Position numbers and translations under genes: made by a program
The notes under the pieces: model-generated
The model's input: only the letters and a program-made list of their open reading frames with translations
Database searches by the model: none
What the model was told of the DNA's origin: nothing
DNA from: Dastarcus helophoroides
Lineage: Eukaryota > Arthropoda > Insecta > Coleoptera > Bothrideridae
DNA: 64,000 nt
Direction of reading: 5' to 3'
Assembly: GCA_028583605.1 (NCBI GenBank)
Contig: CM053332.1
Location: forward strand, 17,935,623 to 17,999,622
In this document: positions 1 through 10,232 of the stretch, piece after piece
How positions within the stretch are numbered: the first letter of the stretch is position 1
Layout of the letters: each line of letters begins with the position of its first letter

Positions 1-407
1 GTTCATCACGATGAGAGAGGTTTTCATCCGTTAAATAACAATCAGAAATATGCTTGAACTTTAGACATTTAATATGTTTTCGTTCTTTATTTTATCCTGT
101 TTGGCTTTTGTCGTCATTTCTATGAGATTTCCTGACATTTGAATATTACTTTTTAATTAAATGATATACATGTAGTCATTGAACATGTATCCATAGGCCA
201 TTTTTATTAGATGATATCGACATAATAGGACAAAACAAACAAGACGTATTGACTACTCTGAAGCCATAGTCAAACAGGTAGAACTCATTGTCGACTGGAT
301 AATAACAAGATGCCATTTTGTTTACATGCTATATAAAAATGACACAGTAATGATCCACCCCGTGTGTATAAATGTCAAACATATAACATATAAAGATCAA
401 TAACATA
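1..407. other. AT-rich DNA, nothing recognised
   Basis: No convincing open reading frame, RNA gene or repeat structure is visible here. The sequence is AT-rich but less monotonous than the low-complexity blocks further on. Confidence 0.5.
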
Positions 408-620
408 AAAAATGCATATGACTGTCGAGCATAAAAGGCTAAAAGTGGTCTATAGCCCAAAGTGAATCCTCAACAATAAAACTTTAAATTAATAAGATAG
501 GAATAAAAACCCCATATAAGCGTCGTCCAAAAAAGGCTAAAAGTGGGCTATAGCCCTACTTTGGGCTATAGCCCACGTTTAGCCTTTTGTGATCGACGTT
601 CATATGCAGTTTTTATTTAT
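408..620. repeat. Palindromic GGGCTATAGCCC element, full copy plus half copy
   Basis: A half copy (about 408-470) is followed by a full copy (about 505-620) of a palindromic repeat. The arms read AAAGGCTAAAAGTGGGCTAT inward and the inverse outward, with a short loop. Each arm itself ends in the 12 bp palindrome GGGCTATAGCCC. The same family recurs at 2680, 5440 and 13171. It looks like a MITE or foldback element; no coding capacity is seen and no target duplication was found here. Confidence 0.75.
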
Positions 621-769
621 ATTTTGTTAATTTAAAATTACGGTACTGAAATTGCTTTGGATGAGATGGGATTAGGGACTAAAGTCCTGAGAAATATTAT
701 GTTTTGGTTTTAAACACATTACGCACTGCACTACGGCACTATCTTTTTATTGTCCATTTAAGCTTGATT

Positions 770-2270
770 TTTTAAATATTGGAATAGTTCCCTCAAATTA
801 CGAATTCCGAGTTTTTATTTCCAAATTCTTGTTAATAAGATTTCAATTTGCATCTCAAGATTTCAAGTTTTTATAGCAAAAATTAGAAATTCGAAATGGA
901 AACTTTAAAATGCGAGTAATAAAACTAATTCTGTAAAAAAATCGACATTTCCAAACAAACATTCTAATTCTAAATCAGAAAGGATATTAGTTTTCAAAAT
1001 ATCGATTTAAAAAATTCGAAATCTACAAAACTCTTTTAATAACTCGACTTTAAACTTCCAATTCTGCAGTCCTTGGAATTTTCGGGTTTTTCTTTTTGAT
1101 TTTATTATCAAGTTTGTAATACAACTCTTGTCCTCTGAAACCAAGAAGGATTAAAAAACACAACAAAGGTTGCTGTAACGCGTTTCGACAGCCAAGCTAT
1201 CATCTTCAGAGAGATACTGCCTTGTTAGACCAACCTTTGTTGTGTTTGTTAATCTTTCTTGGTTTCAGGGGGCAAGTTCTGCATTTCAATTTTTGAAGAT
1301 AACCAAGGACCAGTCTGTTCCGCCAAAAAAATAAAGTTTGTATTTTGTTCAAAATGTTGACTTTTTTTTTTCAAAATTTATTAGTTTAGTTCACAGGTTT
1401 TTTAAAATTTGGATTTTCAGCTCGAAATACTGAGGAATTTTTATTTTATACACGTAGCGATTTATTTTAAATTTTAATTTCTCAAAATTCCAATTGAGAA
1501 CCTTAAATAATTACAATTAGCCCTAAGGAGTCGATCTCAAATTTGGAAAAAAAATTATAAAATACGGCGTTTCTTCATGTTTTATTTTTTAATTTGTAGT
1601 TTTACTTAGAAATTTATGGCCTTGTCCCTAAAATTTTGGTTTTTAATCTTCGATTGATTTGAAATTAAAAAATGTCTTTTTTTTTAAGATTTACGATTTA
1701 GTTCGATAACAAAATTTCGAGACATTTTAATTTTATTAATTTTCAGTTTTTATTTTAGAAATTTTGAGCTATTTTACTAAATTTCCACATTGAAATGAAC
1801 ATATTTTTACCTTATTTTTACAAGTTCGGTTTTGAAATAAGCACTTCGACTGTATTGTCAAAATTGTAACTTCAGTCTCAAAATTTTCGGTTTGTGAAAA
1901 TTAAAATTTCTTAAAATAAATTAATCAGTTCTTCGATATAAAAAGCCTGGGAATTATAAAATCAAAATTTCTATTTCAAAAGTTAATTCGAGTAAGGAAC
2001 AGATTTTGGGAGTAGAGTTGTTTTTTGAAATAATTTCGAGAAAAAAAACATTTTAAAACGAAAATTGAACTTTCAAATTTAATCCCGAAATTTTGAGAAT
2101 AAAGTAAGACAGAACGACTAGGAATTCTGAATTTAAAGCTGGGATTAAAATCGACATTTTGAAATTATGGTCGAAGTTTTGCAATTAAAGGTCAAAACCC
2201 AAATAAAAGATTGAATTCAAAATTTCTAATTTAAAATTGGGAAAGAACTGCATTCATATGCAATGTATGG
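770..2270. repeat. CGAAATTT-type low-complexity DNA
   Basis: Dense, diverged copies of words such as AAATTTCG, TTCGAAAT and TTGAAATT with runs of A or T. No reading frame with recognisable content. It is interrupted at 1119-1333 by a hairpin insertion. It belongs to the low-complexity class that recurs across the window. Confidence 0.6.
1119..1333. mobile_element. Hairpin element of Penelope-terminal-repeat type, 9 bp target duplication
   Basis: The left half runs inverted (ACGCGTTTCGACAGCC, then the inverse of CTGAAGA) and the right half runs direct (CAACCTTTGTTGTG, then TTTCAGGGGGCAAG, then AACCAAGGACCAGTCTGTTC), so the element can fold back on itself. It is flanked by AAGTTTGTA at 1110-1118 and 1334-1342, which I read as a target-site duplication. 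The same consensus appears at 5207, 12068, 12419, 19913, 32646, 37362, 50160, 52781 and 62180. Confidence 0.7.
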
Positions 2271-2679
2271 TCGATATTTAAAAGTTAAAGGAAAAGCATT
2301 CGTCAGTCACTCTACAAGTGTTCTTAAATCTAGTAGGAAATATAAATCTATTTAAAATTACACTTTTAATGTCTAACAAAGGCGATATTTTGTGGTTTTT
2401 GCATACGGCATTTTAGCTCAGGCATATATCCAATTAGTGAAGATTTCGTTTCGTCGCACTATCTTCGGAGATGTTTAGTAAATGCCGAGGCAGATGATTA
2501 TCTGCCAGAATTTGTTATTTTCCTACCACTGATAAAGCGTCTTACAAGAAATTAATTTTTTTTATGTTTTTGGGGTGTTTTTAAACAAACTGGTATTTCG
2601 CAGATTCTCCTGAAGATACTATCAAGTTACACTAATGACGCACTTTGTATCTACGATGTTGCGCATATAAGTCAACAAA

Positions 2680-2795
2680 AATAAAAACATCATATAAATG
2701 TCGACCAGAAAAGGCTAAAAGTGGGCTATAGCCCAAATTAGGGCTATAGCCCACTTTTAGCCTTTTCTGGCCGACATTTATATGATGTTTTTATT
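2680..2795. repeat. 116 bp near-perfect palindrome (GGGCTATAGCCC family)
   Basis: Two 55 bp arms differ at one position (A at the left arm against G in the inverse of the right) around the 6-base loop AAATTA. Each arm ends at the loop with GGGCTATAGCCC. The flanking sequence at about 2560-2679 is shared with the copy at 5150-5520, so the repeat unit is larger than the palindrome. This is the best preserved copy and also supplies the empty site for the insertion at 5207-5359. Confidence 0.85.
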
Positions 2796-3960
2796 ATTTA
2801 TATTATATTAGACTCTATATGATGTTTTAGGGACCTAGCCCACTTTTAACCTTTCCTTTCTCTTAATTTTTTATTTTTATATTATGAATTTAAAATTTTA
2901 TTATTGATGTTGCGCTGGATGAGACTCGGAATAGAAGAAAATTTAATGCGAGAAGAATCATATTTAGGCCTTAAATAGGGTGGTTTGTTTAAAAAGAGCT
3001 CTCGGATAAAAGTGTGTTCCTAAAAATTATTTACCCCATTAGGTTAGGTCTTGTGGTTTTCTTAAATAAACTGATATTCTAAGAATTCTCTTAGAGTCAT
3101 AATAATTGTAAAAGGCATATTGTTTTGCTGGTGCCAAATTGGTTATCAAAGATAAAAAAACTGAATTAACAAAATCTTCAAACCAGTATCATAATATTAA
3201 CAATTATGTTACGCATCCAATTAGTTCCCATAAACTGTCCGTTATAAAGTTTACTGATTGTTAGCAGTAATCTGCCAAGGGTAATTTCCAAGCTAACGTG
3301 GTTAAATTTTTCTTGCTCTAAAATGTAGATTACATTACAAACAACTTTAAACTCGCCGTAACAAGGCCGGAATTTAGGAAGCACGCGCCATAAAACTTAA
3401 CTAATATTAAAGCTGAACGGGAAAAGAACACATTTAAGCTGTCATGATGTGTCATAAAGCGAGCTAGGCTTTTTAACTGCCTTTTTTATTATTTTATGTC
3501 ATGCCGTTTTCAGTTTGAATTTTCAAAACTTTATTAAAATAACGCTAAAAGAGCTATTTTAGAAAACCACTCGATGTAATGAAAACGCAATAAGAGAAAA
3601 AATACAGAGCGCTTATTATAAATTACCCTTTCAGCCACATACCCGTTTGAATTTTTTATAAATATGGCCAAACGAAATGTACCGTCATTTATTTTAGTGT
3701 GCAATTCGGTCAATGATACTTTACAAAAAGCATTAAAGCACAGGCAATTATTTAAATGGTATAAAAAAGTTCCATTTACTTTTTTAAGTCAGACGAGTTT
3801 ATCCCCCAAGGGGGAAACGTGACATCACGGTTTGAATGCAACAACATTAAAAAAGCTGCTTGTAACCTAAAACTACATAACTCACGAAAGCGATGGTTCA
3901 ATGTTCATTTGGCTGATTTTGAAAATTCCATCCCTAAGGGGACGAAAAAGGGTATTAAAT
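2796..3960. other. AT-rich DNA, nothing recognised
   Basis: Short open frames occur but none has recognisable protein content or good codon structure. A faint echo of the 2560-2640 repeat flank is visible near 3055-3100. Confidence 0.4.
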
Positions 3961-4118
3961 CTGTAGCAGACAGCGGATACCAAGAGTACGTTACGTGAAT
4001 TAAATGAGTAGAATTGAGAGTAATCGTGGCGATGGCTTCGTGGTTCGGAGTCCGGCCTGTAACGTAACGGTCCTAGGTTCGACTCCCAGTCGCTGATCAC
4101 ATATTTTTAACTCTACTA
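3961..4118 (+). repeat. tRNA-derived SINE, copy 1
   Basis: A unit starting CTGTAGCAGACAGCGGATA and ending CATATTTTTAACTCTACTA. Inside are a perfect RNA polymerase III B-box, GGTTCGACTCC (near 4076), and an A-box-like stretch GATGGCTTCGTGG upstream, spaced as in a tRNA. The following CCCAGTC and ATTTTT fit a short tRNA-derived SINE. A second copy lies 126 bp downstream. Confidence 0.7.
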
Positions 4119-4243
4119 TACTTTCAGAAGTGGGATTAGGGATCCACCTGACAGCGTAGAGCTTATGTTTATGTATGACGTTTACCGAGGTGTCGGGTTA
4201 TCGCCGACAGCCGAGGACGGCTATTTTGTCAGGAATGGCCGAA

Positions 4244-4390
4244 CTGTAGCAGACAGCGGATATCAAAAGTACGTTATGTGAAATAAATGAGGAGAGTTGA
4301 GAGTGGCGGTGGCGATGGCTCCGTGGTTAGGAGTCTGGCCTGTCCGGAGTTCGACTCCCAGTCTCTGATCACATATTTTTAACTCTACTA
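4244..4390 (+). repeat. tRNA-derived SINE, copy 2
   Basis: Same unit as 3961-4118, with A-box-like GATGGCTCCGTGGTTAGG and B-box AGTTCGACTCC. About ten bases before the B-box are missing relative to copy 1. Ends match closely on both sides, so this is either an independent insertion or a local direct duplication. Confidence 0.7.
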
Positions 4391-5100
4391 CAAATCGAAT
4401 ATTGAAAAAATTCAAAATTTTCCTTTGTAAGCTAAAAATCAGATTTTCAAAAACAATTGTCGCTCAAGCAAGATTACTATTTTCAAAAAAAAAACCATAA
4501 TCCTGAAATAGGTCAAAATTTTGAAATATTCTAACTTTTAAAAAAGTAAAAATGTTCACAAAAAGTAAACGTTAATAAAGTCGAAGTTTAATAAAAACAT
4601 TGGAACATTTTAGAAAAGGATTTTTAGGAACAGTAAAAACTGAGAGAAAAAGACATGTTGAAAAAGGTGAACATTTTCAAATGCAATATTTTGAAATAAA
4701 AATTAAAATTTTCAGAATACTCGAAATTCACAGAAAACAACAACAATTTTGAGAAAAAGATGATGTTTTGAATAGAACTCGACATTTTTGAAAAAAGACA
4801 TTTTTGAAAAAAGTCAATATTTGAAAATAAATGTGAAGACATTCTAAGTAAAAGTTTTCAAAAAAATTATACAAGTAAAAATTTTCAATAAAATCAAAAT
4901 TTTCAAAAGTAAAATTTTTCAAAAATTTTCTTAGAAAAATCAAAAAAAACTTAAATTTTACGAAAAAGAAATAATTTAAAAAAAGTTAAAATTTACAAAA
5001 TTCAAAATTAAAATTTTGAATGGTGCACAATTTTGAAAATGTATAAAAGAAGTTTGGAAAAAGTTGGACATCTTGTAATAAGTGGAAACTTCGAACTTTG
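4391..5100. repeat. CGAAATTT/AAATTTTC low-complexity DNA
   Basis: Repetitive A-rich words on the plus strand (AAAATTTTC, AAAAAGT). Open frames on the minus strand are rich in F, K, L and N only because of this composition. Confidence 0.6.
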
Positions 5101-5149
5101 AAATTTTCAAAAAAGATTGTCTTAAAAGAAATTAATTTTCTTTTTATGT

Positions 5150-5520
5150 TCTTACGTTCTTTTAATCAAACTGGTATTTTGCAGATTCTCCTGAAGATAC
5201 TATCAATATCATATAACAGTACTTCTCTGAAGATGACAGTTTGCCTGTCGAAACGCGCTAAAGCAATCTTTGTTGTCTTTTAATCTTTCTTAGTTTTAGG
5301 GGACAAGTTCTGCATTTCAATTTTTGAAGATAATCAAGGACCAGTCCGTTCCACCAAAGAGATACTATCAAGTTACACAAATGACGAACTTTGGATGTGA
5401 TGTTGGGTATATAAGACATATAAAACGATAGAAATAAAAACATCATATAAATGTCGAACAGAAAAGGCTAAAAGTGGGCTATAGCCCAAATTAGGGTTAT
5501 AGCCCACTTTTACTTAAATA
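5150..5520. repeat. Palindromic-family copy carrying a nested hairpin-family insertion
   Basis: The flank at 5150-5206 and 5360-5445 matches 2575-2679. The palindrome follows at about 5445-5515 (GGGCTATAGCCCAAATTAGG) and is cut short on its right side. The unit is interrupted at 5207-5359 by the insertion described separately. Confidence 0.75.
5207..5359 (+). mobile_element. Penelope-terminal-repeat-like insertion, 12 bp target duplication
   Basis: Flanked by AGATACTATCAA at 5195-5206 and again at 5360-5371. The uninterrupted target is visible at about 2613-2624 (AGATACTATCAAGTTACAC), so this is an insertion with a documented empty site. Internal landmarks are CTGAAGA (5227-5233), GACAG/CTGTC stem (5235-5239, 5245-5249), GAAAC (5250-5254), TTTAATCTTTCTTAG and CAAGGACCAGTCCGTTCCACC. 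No protein is encoded. Confidence 0.85.
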
Positions 5521-6350
5521 GTTTCAACTAGTTTTGAAATATTGACTTTTAACTCAAAATTTCGTTGCTTTTGGAGATTGTTGTCAGGTTTACGTTTAAT
5601 TATGTATGTAATTATGTTCTAAAAATGAAAGTTTGAAATTAAAACCGAAATTCGAGTTTTCTTGAGAAATGTTTCGGATTTTTCCAAATTGTCGTTTTTT
5701 TCTTATTTATATATTTTTTTTAATGTCCGTTGTTTTGGATTTCGATTGAAATGCCAAAGATAAAATCGAAATATTTGGAAAAAAGTCGAAGTTCCAAGAA
5801 GCAGATTCAAACTTTTGGGATGAAATGCGATGGAATTTCCACAGAATCAAAATTTGGAGATAACAGAGATTTCAGGTTTATACACCAAATTTCGAAAAAA
5901 AAACTCTAAATTTCAAGACAAACAAATTTCTGAAATTTCGAAAACTGTTTTTGCTTGAAAGAGAAGTGAAAACTTCCAAAAAAAGTCGAAACAGATCTAA
6001 GGAAATTTCTAATCTTTTAAAATTTTACCAAAGAAAGCAATTTTTTTTCAAAATTTAAATGTTTGACAATGTCAAGTTTAAACTTAAAATTTATATCAAA
6101 TTAAATTTACTTTTCTTATTTGAACCTTCAATTTTAAATATTCGTTTAATGAAATCAAAATTTCAAAGCATAGTGAAAATTGCAAGCTTCTTAATGTAGA
6201 TTTTTTGTCAGAATTTTGTTTTCTTAACATTGGAACTATAAAATCCAAACGAATTTAAAACCGGAAAAATATTTTAGAATCAAAAAAACAGTTTTTTAAA
6301 TTTAAGAGTTTAAAGTTGCAACTTTATCTTTAAGGACAAAATTTCAGGGT
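5521..6350. repeat. Low-complexity CGAAATTT DNA
   Basis: Diverged TTCGAAA and AAATTTC words with no gene-like content, leading directly to the minisatellite. Confidence 0.55.
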
Positions 6351-6412
6351 AAGGTCGAAATGTGCCGTTTAAGCAAAAAAAAAAATTCCCAAACATCATT
6401 GAAGTTGCAGTG

Positions 6413-7336
6413 TAGGTGCGCAGTGGAAAGGTGCGCTGTGGGTAGGTGCGCAGTGGGTAGGTGTGCGGTGGGTGGGTGCGCAGTGGGTAGGTGCGCAGTG
6501 GGTAGGTGCGCAGTAGGTATGTGCGCAGTGGGTAGGTGCGCAGTAAGTAAGTGCGCAGTAGGAAGGTGCGCAGTAGATAGGTGTGCAGTGGATAGATGCG
6601 CAGTAATTAATTGCGCAGTAAGTAGGTGCGCAGAAAGTCGGTGCGCAGTGGGTAAGTGCGCAGTGAGTGGGAGCGCAGTAAGTAGGTGCGCAGTAGGTGG
6701 ATGCGCAGTAGGTAGATGCGCAGTGGATAGGTGCGCAGTAAGTAGATGCGCAGTGGGTAGGTGCGCAGTAGGTAGGTGCGCTGTAGGTAGATGCGCAGTA
6801 GTTGGGTGCGCAGTAGGTAGGTGCGCAGCAGGTAGGTGCGCAGTGTGTAGATGCGCAGTAGGCTGGTGTGCTGTAGGCAAGTGCGCTGAAGATAGGTGCG
6901 CAGTAGGTTGGTGCTCTGTTGGTAGGTGCGCAGTAGGTAGGTGCGCAAAGGGAGGTGCGCAGTAAGAAGGTGCGCAGTGAGTAGGTGCGCAGTAGGTAAG
7001 TGCGCAGTAAGTAGGTGCGCAGTAGGTAGGTGCGCAGTAGGCTGGTGCGCTGTAGGCAGGTGCGCAGAAGGTAGGTGCGCAGTAGGTTGGTCCGTTGTTG
7101 GTAGGTGCGCAGTAGGTAGGTGCGCAAATGGAGGTGCACAGTAAGAAGGTGCGCAGTGGCTAAGTGCGCAGATGGTAGGTGCGCAGTGAGTAGGTGCGCA
7201 GTAGTCGGGTGCGCGGTATTTAGGTGCGCAGTAGGTAGGTGCGCAGAAGGTTAGTGCGCTGAGTGTGGGTGCGCAGTAGGTAAGTGCGCAGTAGGTAGGT
7301 GCGCAGTAGGTAGGTGCGCAGTAAATAGGTGCACAG
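6413..7336. repeat. 15 bp minisatellite, about 61 units
   Basis: Consensus GTGCGCAGTAGGTAG repeated about 61-62 times, with GTGCGC the most conserved part. A higher-order period of about 179 bp is visible: the irregular junction GTGCGCAAAGGGAGG at about 6940 recurs as GTGCGCAAATGGAGG at about 7120 with similar neighbours. Because 15 is a multiple of three, several frames on both strands stay open, giving artefactual pentapeptide proteins. Locally GC-rich in an AT-rich region. Confidence 0.95.
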
Positions 7337-8552
7337 TTCTTGAATATTTGATCTGGAATAATTTACTAACTGTTAGGCATATGGGAAAAAATTTACTACA
7401 AAAGTTGTCGCATATTTCATGCTTTACAATTTTTATCATAAACGTTAACATCATAGAAGCTATAAAAAACGAGATAATTGCAAAAAACTGATTTTGTAGA
7501 ATTTTGACCTTGAATAATTTACTAACGGTTGACCATATAAAAAAATATCTCAAACAAAACTTGTGACAAATTTTATGCTCTATAAATTTTATTATAAATG
7601 TTAGCATCATAAAAGCTATAGAAACCGAGATAATCGAAAAAAACCAATTCTTGTAATTTTGATCTTAAAAAATTTACTAACTGTTGGGCATATGAGAAAA
7701 TATTTGTTACTAAAGTTGTCAAATTTTATGCTCTACAATTTTTGTTATAAACGTTAACATCATAGAAGCTATAGAAACCGAGATAATTGTAAAAAACTGA
7801 TTTTTAGGAATTTTGACCTTGAATAATTTACTAACGGTTGACCATATAAAAAAATGTCTGTAACTAGGCTTGTGAAAAATTTCAGGCTCTACAAATTTTG
7901 TTATAAACGCTAACATCATAGAAGCTATAGAAACCGAGATAATTGCAAAAAACTGACTTTTATAAAATTTGACCTTGAATAATTTACTAACGGTTGACCA
8001 TATAAAAAAATATCCCAAACAAAACTTGTGGCAAATTTTATGCTTTACAAATTTTATCATAACCATTAACATCATAGAAGCTATAGAAACCGAGATAATT
8101 GCAAAATACTGATTTTTGGGAAATTTGACCTTAAATAATTTAGTAACGATTGACCATATAAAAAAATGTCTTTTACGAAACGTGTGGTAAATTTTATGCT
8201 TTACAAATTTTGTTATAAACGTTAACATCATAGAAGCTATAGAAACCGAGATAATCGAAAAAAACTAATTTTTGTAATTTTGATCTTAAAAAATTTACTA
8301 ACTGTTGGGCATATGAGAAAATATTTGTTACTAAAGTTGTCAAATTTTATGCTTTACAATTTTTGTTATAAACGTTAACATCATAGAAGCTATAGAAACC
8401 GAGATAATTGCAAAAAACTGATTTTTAGGAATATTGACCTTGAATAATTTACTAACGGTTGACCATATAAAAAAATGTCTGTAACTAGGCTTGTGGCAAT
8501 TTTCATGCTTTACAAATTTTGTTATAAACATTAACATCATAGAAGCTATTGT
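7337..8552. repeat. 155 bp satellite, 8 units, with a 621 bp higher-order repeat
   Basis: Eight tandem units of 154-156 bp; the word ATTTACTAAC (one variant ATTTAGTAAC) falls at 7361, 7517, 7672, 7826, 7982, 8138, 8293 and 8447. Every unit carries TTAACATCATAGAAGCTAT or a close variant. Units 3-4 match units 7-8 closely and lie exactly 621 bp apart, so a four-unit block was duplicated. The array begins immediately where the minisatellite ends. Confidence 0.92.
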
Positions 8553-9037
8553 TAGATTTGTGTTCCTCCTCCATAATTTAAATATCAATAACGGTAGCGA
8601 CACACAAATTATAACGATAATAAAAGGTAACACAAACTTCAAAATATTAATTAAACGAATGTTAAAACAGGTAACGATTTATCGATTAATTGAACAGGAA
8701 TATCGAATTAACAATCCACTTCCGCCAGGCCCGAATGACGCTGGGAGAGTATCCCCGCAGCCGGGATAAGCTGAGATTGGAATTCTTTCCTGGTAATTGG
8801 CGCCACGAAATATAAACAATGCGGGCCAACTCGGGTTGCTTACACGGCCAACCTGACGGATGTTTCGCTCTCGGAACATACCTTGTCATTACCAAATCAA
8901 ATCAAAGTCAATATATTTCTTCCTTTTCGACTAAACGAAGAAAAAAAAACCATTTTGTTTAGGAAAAATGAATTAAATACTAATTTGTTTACCATGAAAG
9001 TCCGTTGATTCCATGATCCGAAATATTTTAAATACAT
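8553..9037. other. Non-repetitive island between tandem arrays
   Basis: Higher-complexity sequence, GC-richer at 8710-8880 (GGCCCGAATGACGCTGGG, GCCAACCTGACGGATG), with no recognised protein. It contrasts strongly with the arrays on both sides. It could be a conserved non-coding element or an unrecognised transposon fragment. Confidence 0.3.
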
Positions 9038-9210
9038 ACATGGTAATTTCCACGGGAGTATTCTGACCCATGCACATCAGAAATCAATCGTTGTTAATTT
9101 CCATGGGAGTATGCTGATCCATGCACGTTAGAAACCAATCGTTGTTAATTTCCATGGGAGATGCTGACCCATATACACCAGAAACCAATCATTGTTAATG
9201 GATCATGGAA
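9038..9210. repeat. 51 bp tandem repeat, about 3.4 units
   Basis: Units of about 51 bp containing TTAATTTCCATGGGAG and ACCAATCGTTG. The motif pair resembles parts of the 62 bp array that follows, so the two arrays probably share ancestry. Confidence 0.8.
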
Positions 9211-9216
9211 AACTCA

Positions 9217-9937
9217 TGCTTCGAAATGTTTAAAAACATAACGGGAACCAAATCGTTGATAATGTACCATGGAAAAGCCATGCTTCGAAATGTTTAAAAT
9301 ATAACGGGAACCAAATCGTTAATAATGTACCATGGAAAAATCCATGCTTCGAAATGTGTAAAACATAACGGTAACCAAATCGTCGTTAATGTACTATGGC
9401 AAAGCCTTCTTCGAAATGTTCAAAACATAACGGGAACCAAATCATTGATAATGAACCATGGCAAAGCCATCTTCGAAATGTGTAAAACATAACGGTAACC
9501 AAATCGTCGTTAATGTACTATGGCAAAGCCATCTTCGAAATGCATAAAACATAACGGTAACCAAATCGTCGTTAATGTACTATGGCAAAGCCATCTTCGA
9601 AATGCATAAAACATAACGGTAACCAAATCGTCGTTATTGCACTATGGCAAAGCCATCTTCGAAATGCATAAAACACAACGGTAACCAAATCGTCGTTAAT
9701 GTACTATGGCAAAGCTTTCTTCGAAATGTTCAAAACATAACGGGAACCAAATCATTCATAATGAACCATGGCAAAGTCATCTTCGAAATGTGTTAAACAT
9801 AACGGTAACCAAATCGTCGTTAATGTACTATGGCAAAGCCATCTTCGAAATGCATAAAACATAACGGTAACCAAATCGTCGTTAATGTACTATGGCAAAG
9901 CCATCTTCGAAATGTTTAAAACCTAACGGGAACCTAT
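9217..9937. repeat. 62 bp tandem repeat, about 12 units, with higher-order structure
   Basis: Units of 62-64 bp with landmarks ACGG(G/T)AACCAAATCGT, ACTATGGCAAAGCC and TTCGAAATG. Variants recur in the same order: the pair with CTTCTTCGAAATGTTC followed by AAATCATTGATAATG near 9400-9450 reappears near 9715-9765, about five units later. Confidence 0.9.
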
Positions 9938-9952
9938 GGCAGTTGGTTAATA

Positions 9953-10232
9953 CATTTTTTTTGCCATCAATAGAACAAAAACAGAAATAAATCTAAAACA
10001 TGCCATTCTTTTCAAAAACTCCAGTATGCTCTCAATATCTATTGCCAATGACCATATTCATAGTTCGCAACTGCATTTTCCTGCCCCCTTTTTTCATTTT
10101 TTTTGCCATCGATAGAACAAAAACAGAATAAAGCTAAAACATGCCATTCTTTCCAAAAACTCCAGTATGCTCTCAATATCTATTGCCAATGACCATAGTT
10201 CATAAGTGCATTTTCCTGCCTCCTTTTTTCTT
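9953..10232. repeat. 142 bp direct duplication
   Basis: Two adjacent copies beginning TTTTTTTTGCCATC(A/G)ATAG and containing AACATGCCATTCTTT and CTCCAGTATGCTCTCAATAT, offset by 142 bp. Differences are a few substitutions and small indels. Confidence 0.85.

Noticed and set aside
4018..4100. A functional tRNA gene
   Set aside because: A- and B-box-like motifs are present, but no acceptor-stem pairing or anticodon arm could be drawn, and a second copy has the same non-tRNA flanks, so a SINE fits better.
4624..4943. Minus-strand F/L/K/N-rich open frames resembling membrane proteins
   Set aside because: Composition of AAATTTTC low-complexity DNA; the same kind of frame appears in every such block.
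6344..7144. Long open frames with CAVGR or HLPTA repeats on both strands
   Set aside because: They come from a 15 bp tandem repeat that keeps multiple frames open; no start context, splice sites or non-repetitive domain support a gene.
7251..8642. Minus-strand frames with a repeating MMLTFITKFVKHKI motif
   Set aside because: Translation of the 155 bp satellite; the period is not a multiple of three, so frames break at unit edges.
6413..9937. CRISPR array
   Set aside because: Repeats are directly adjacent without unique spacers, and the DNA is eukaryotic.
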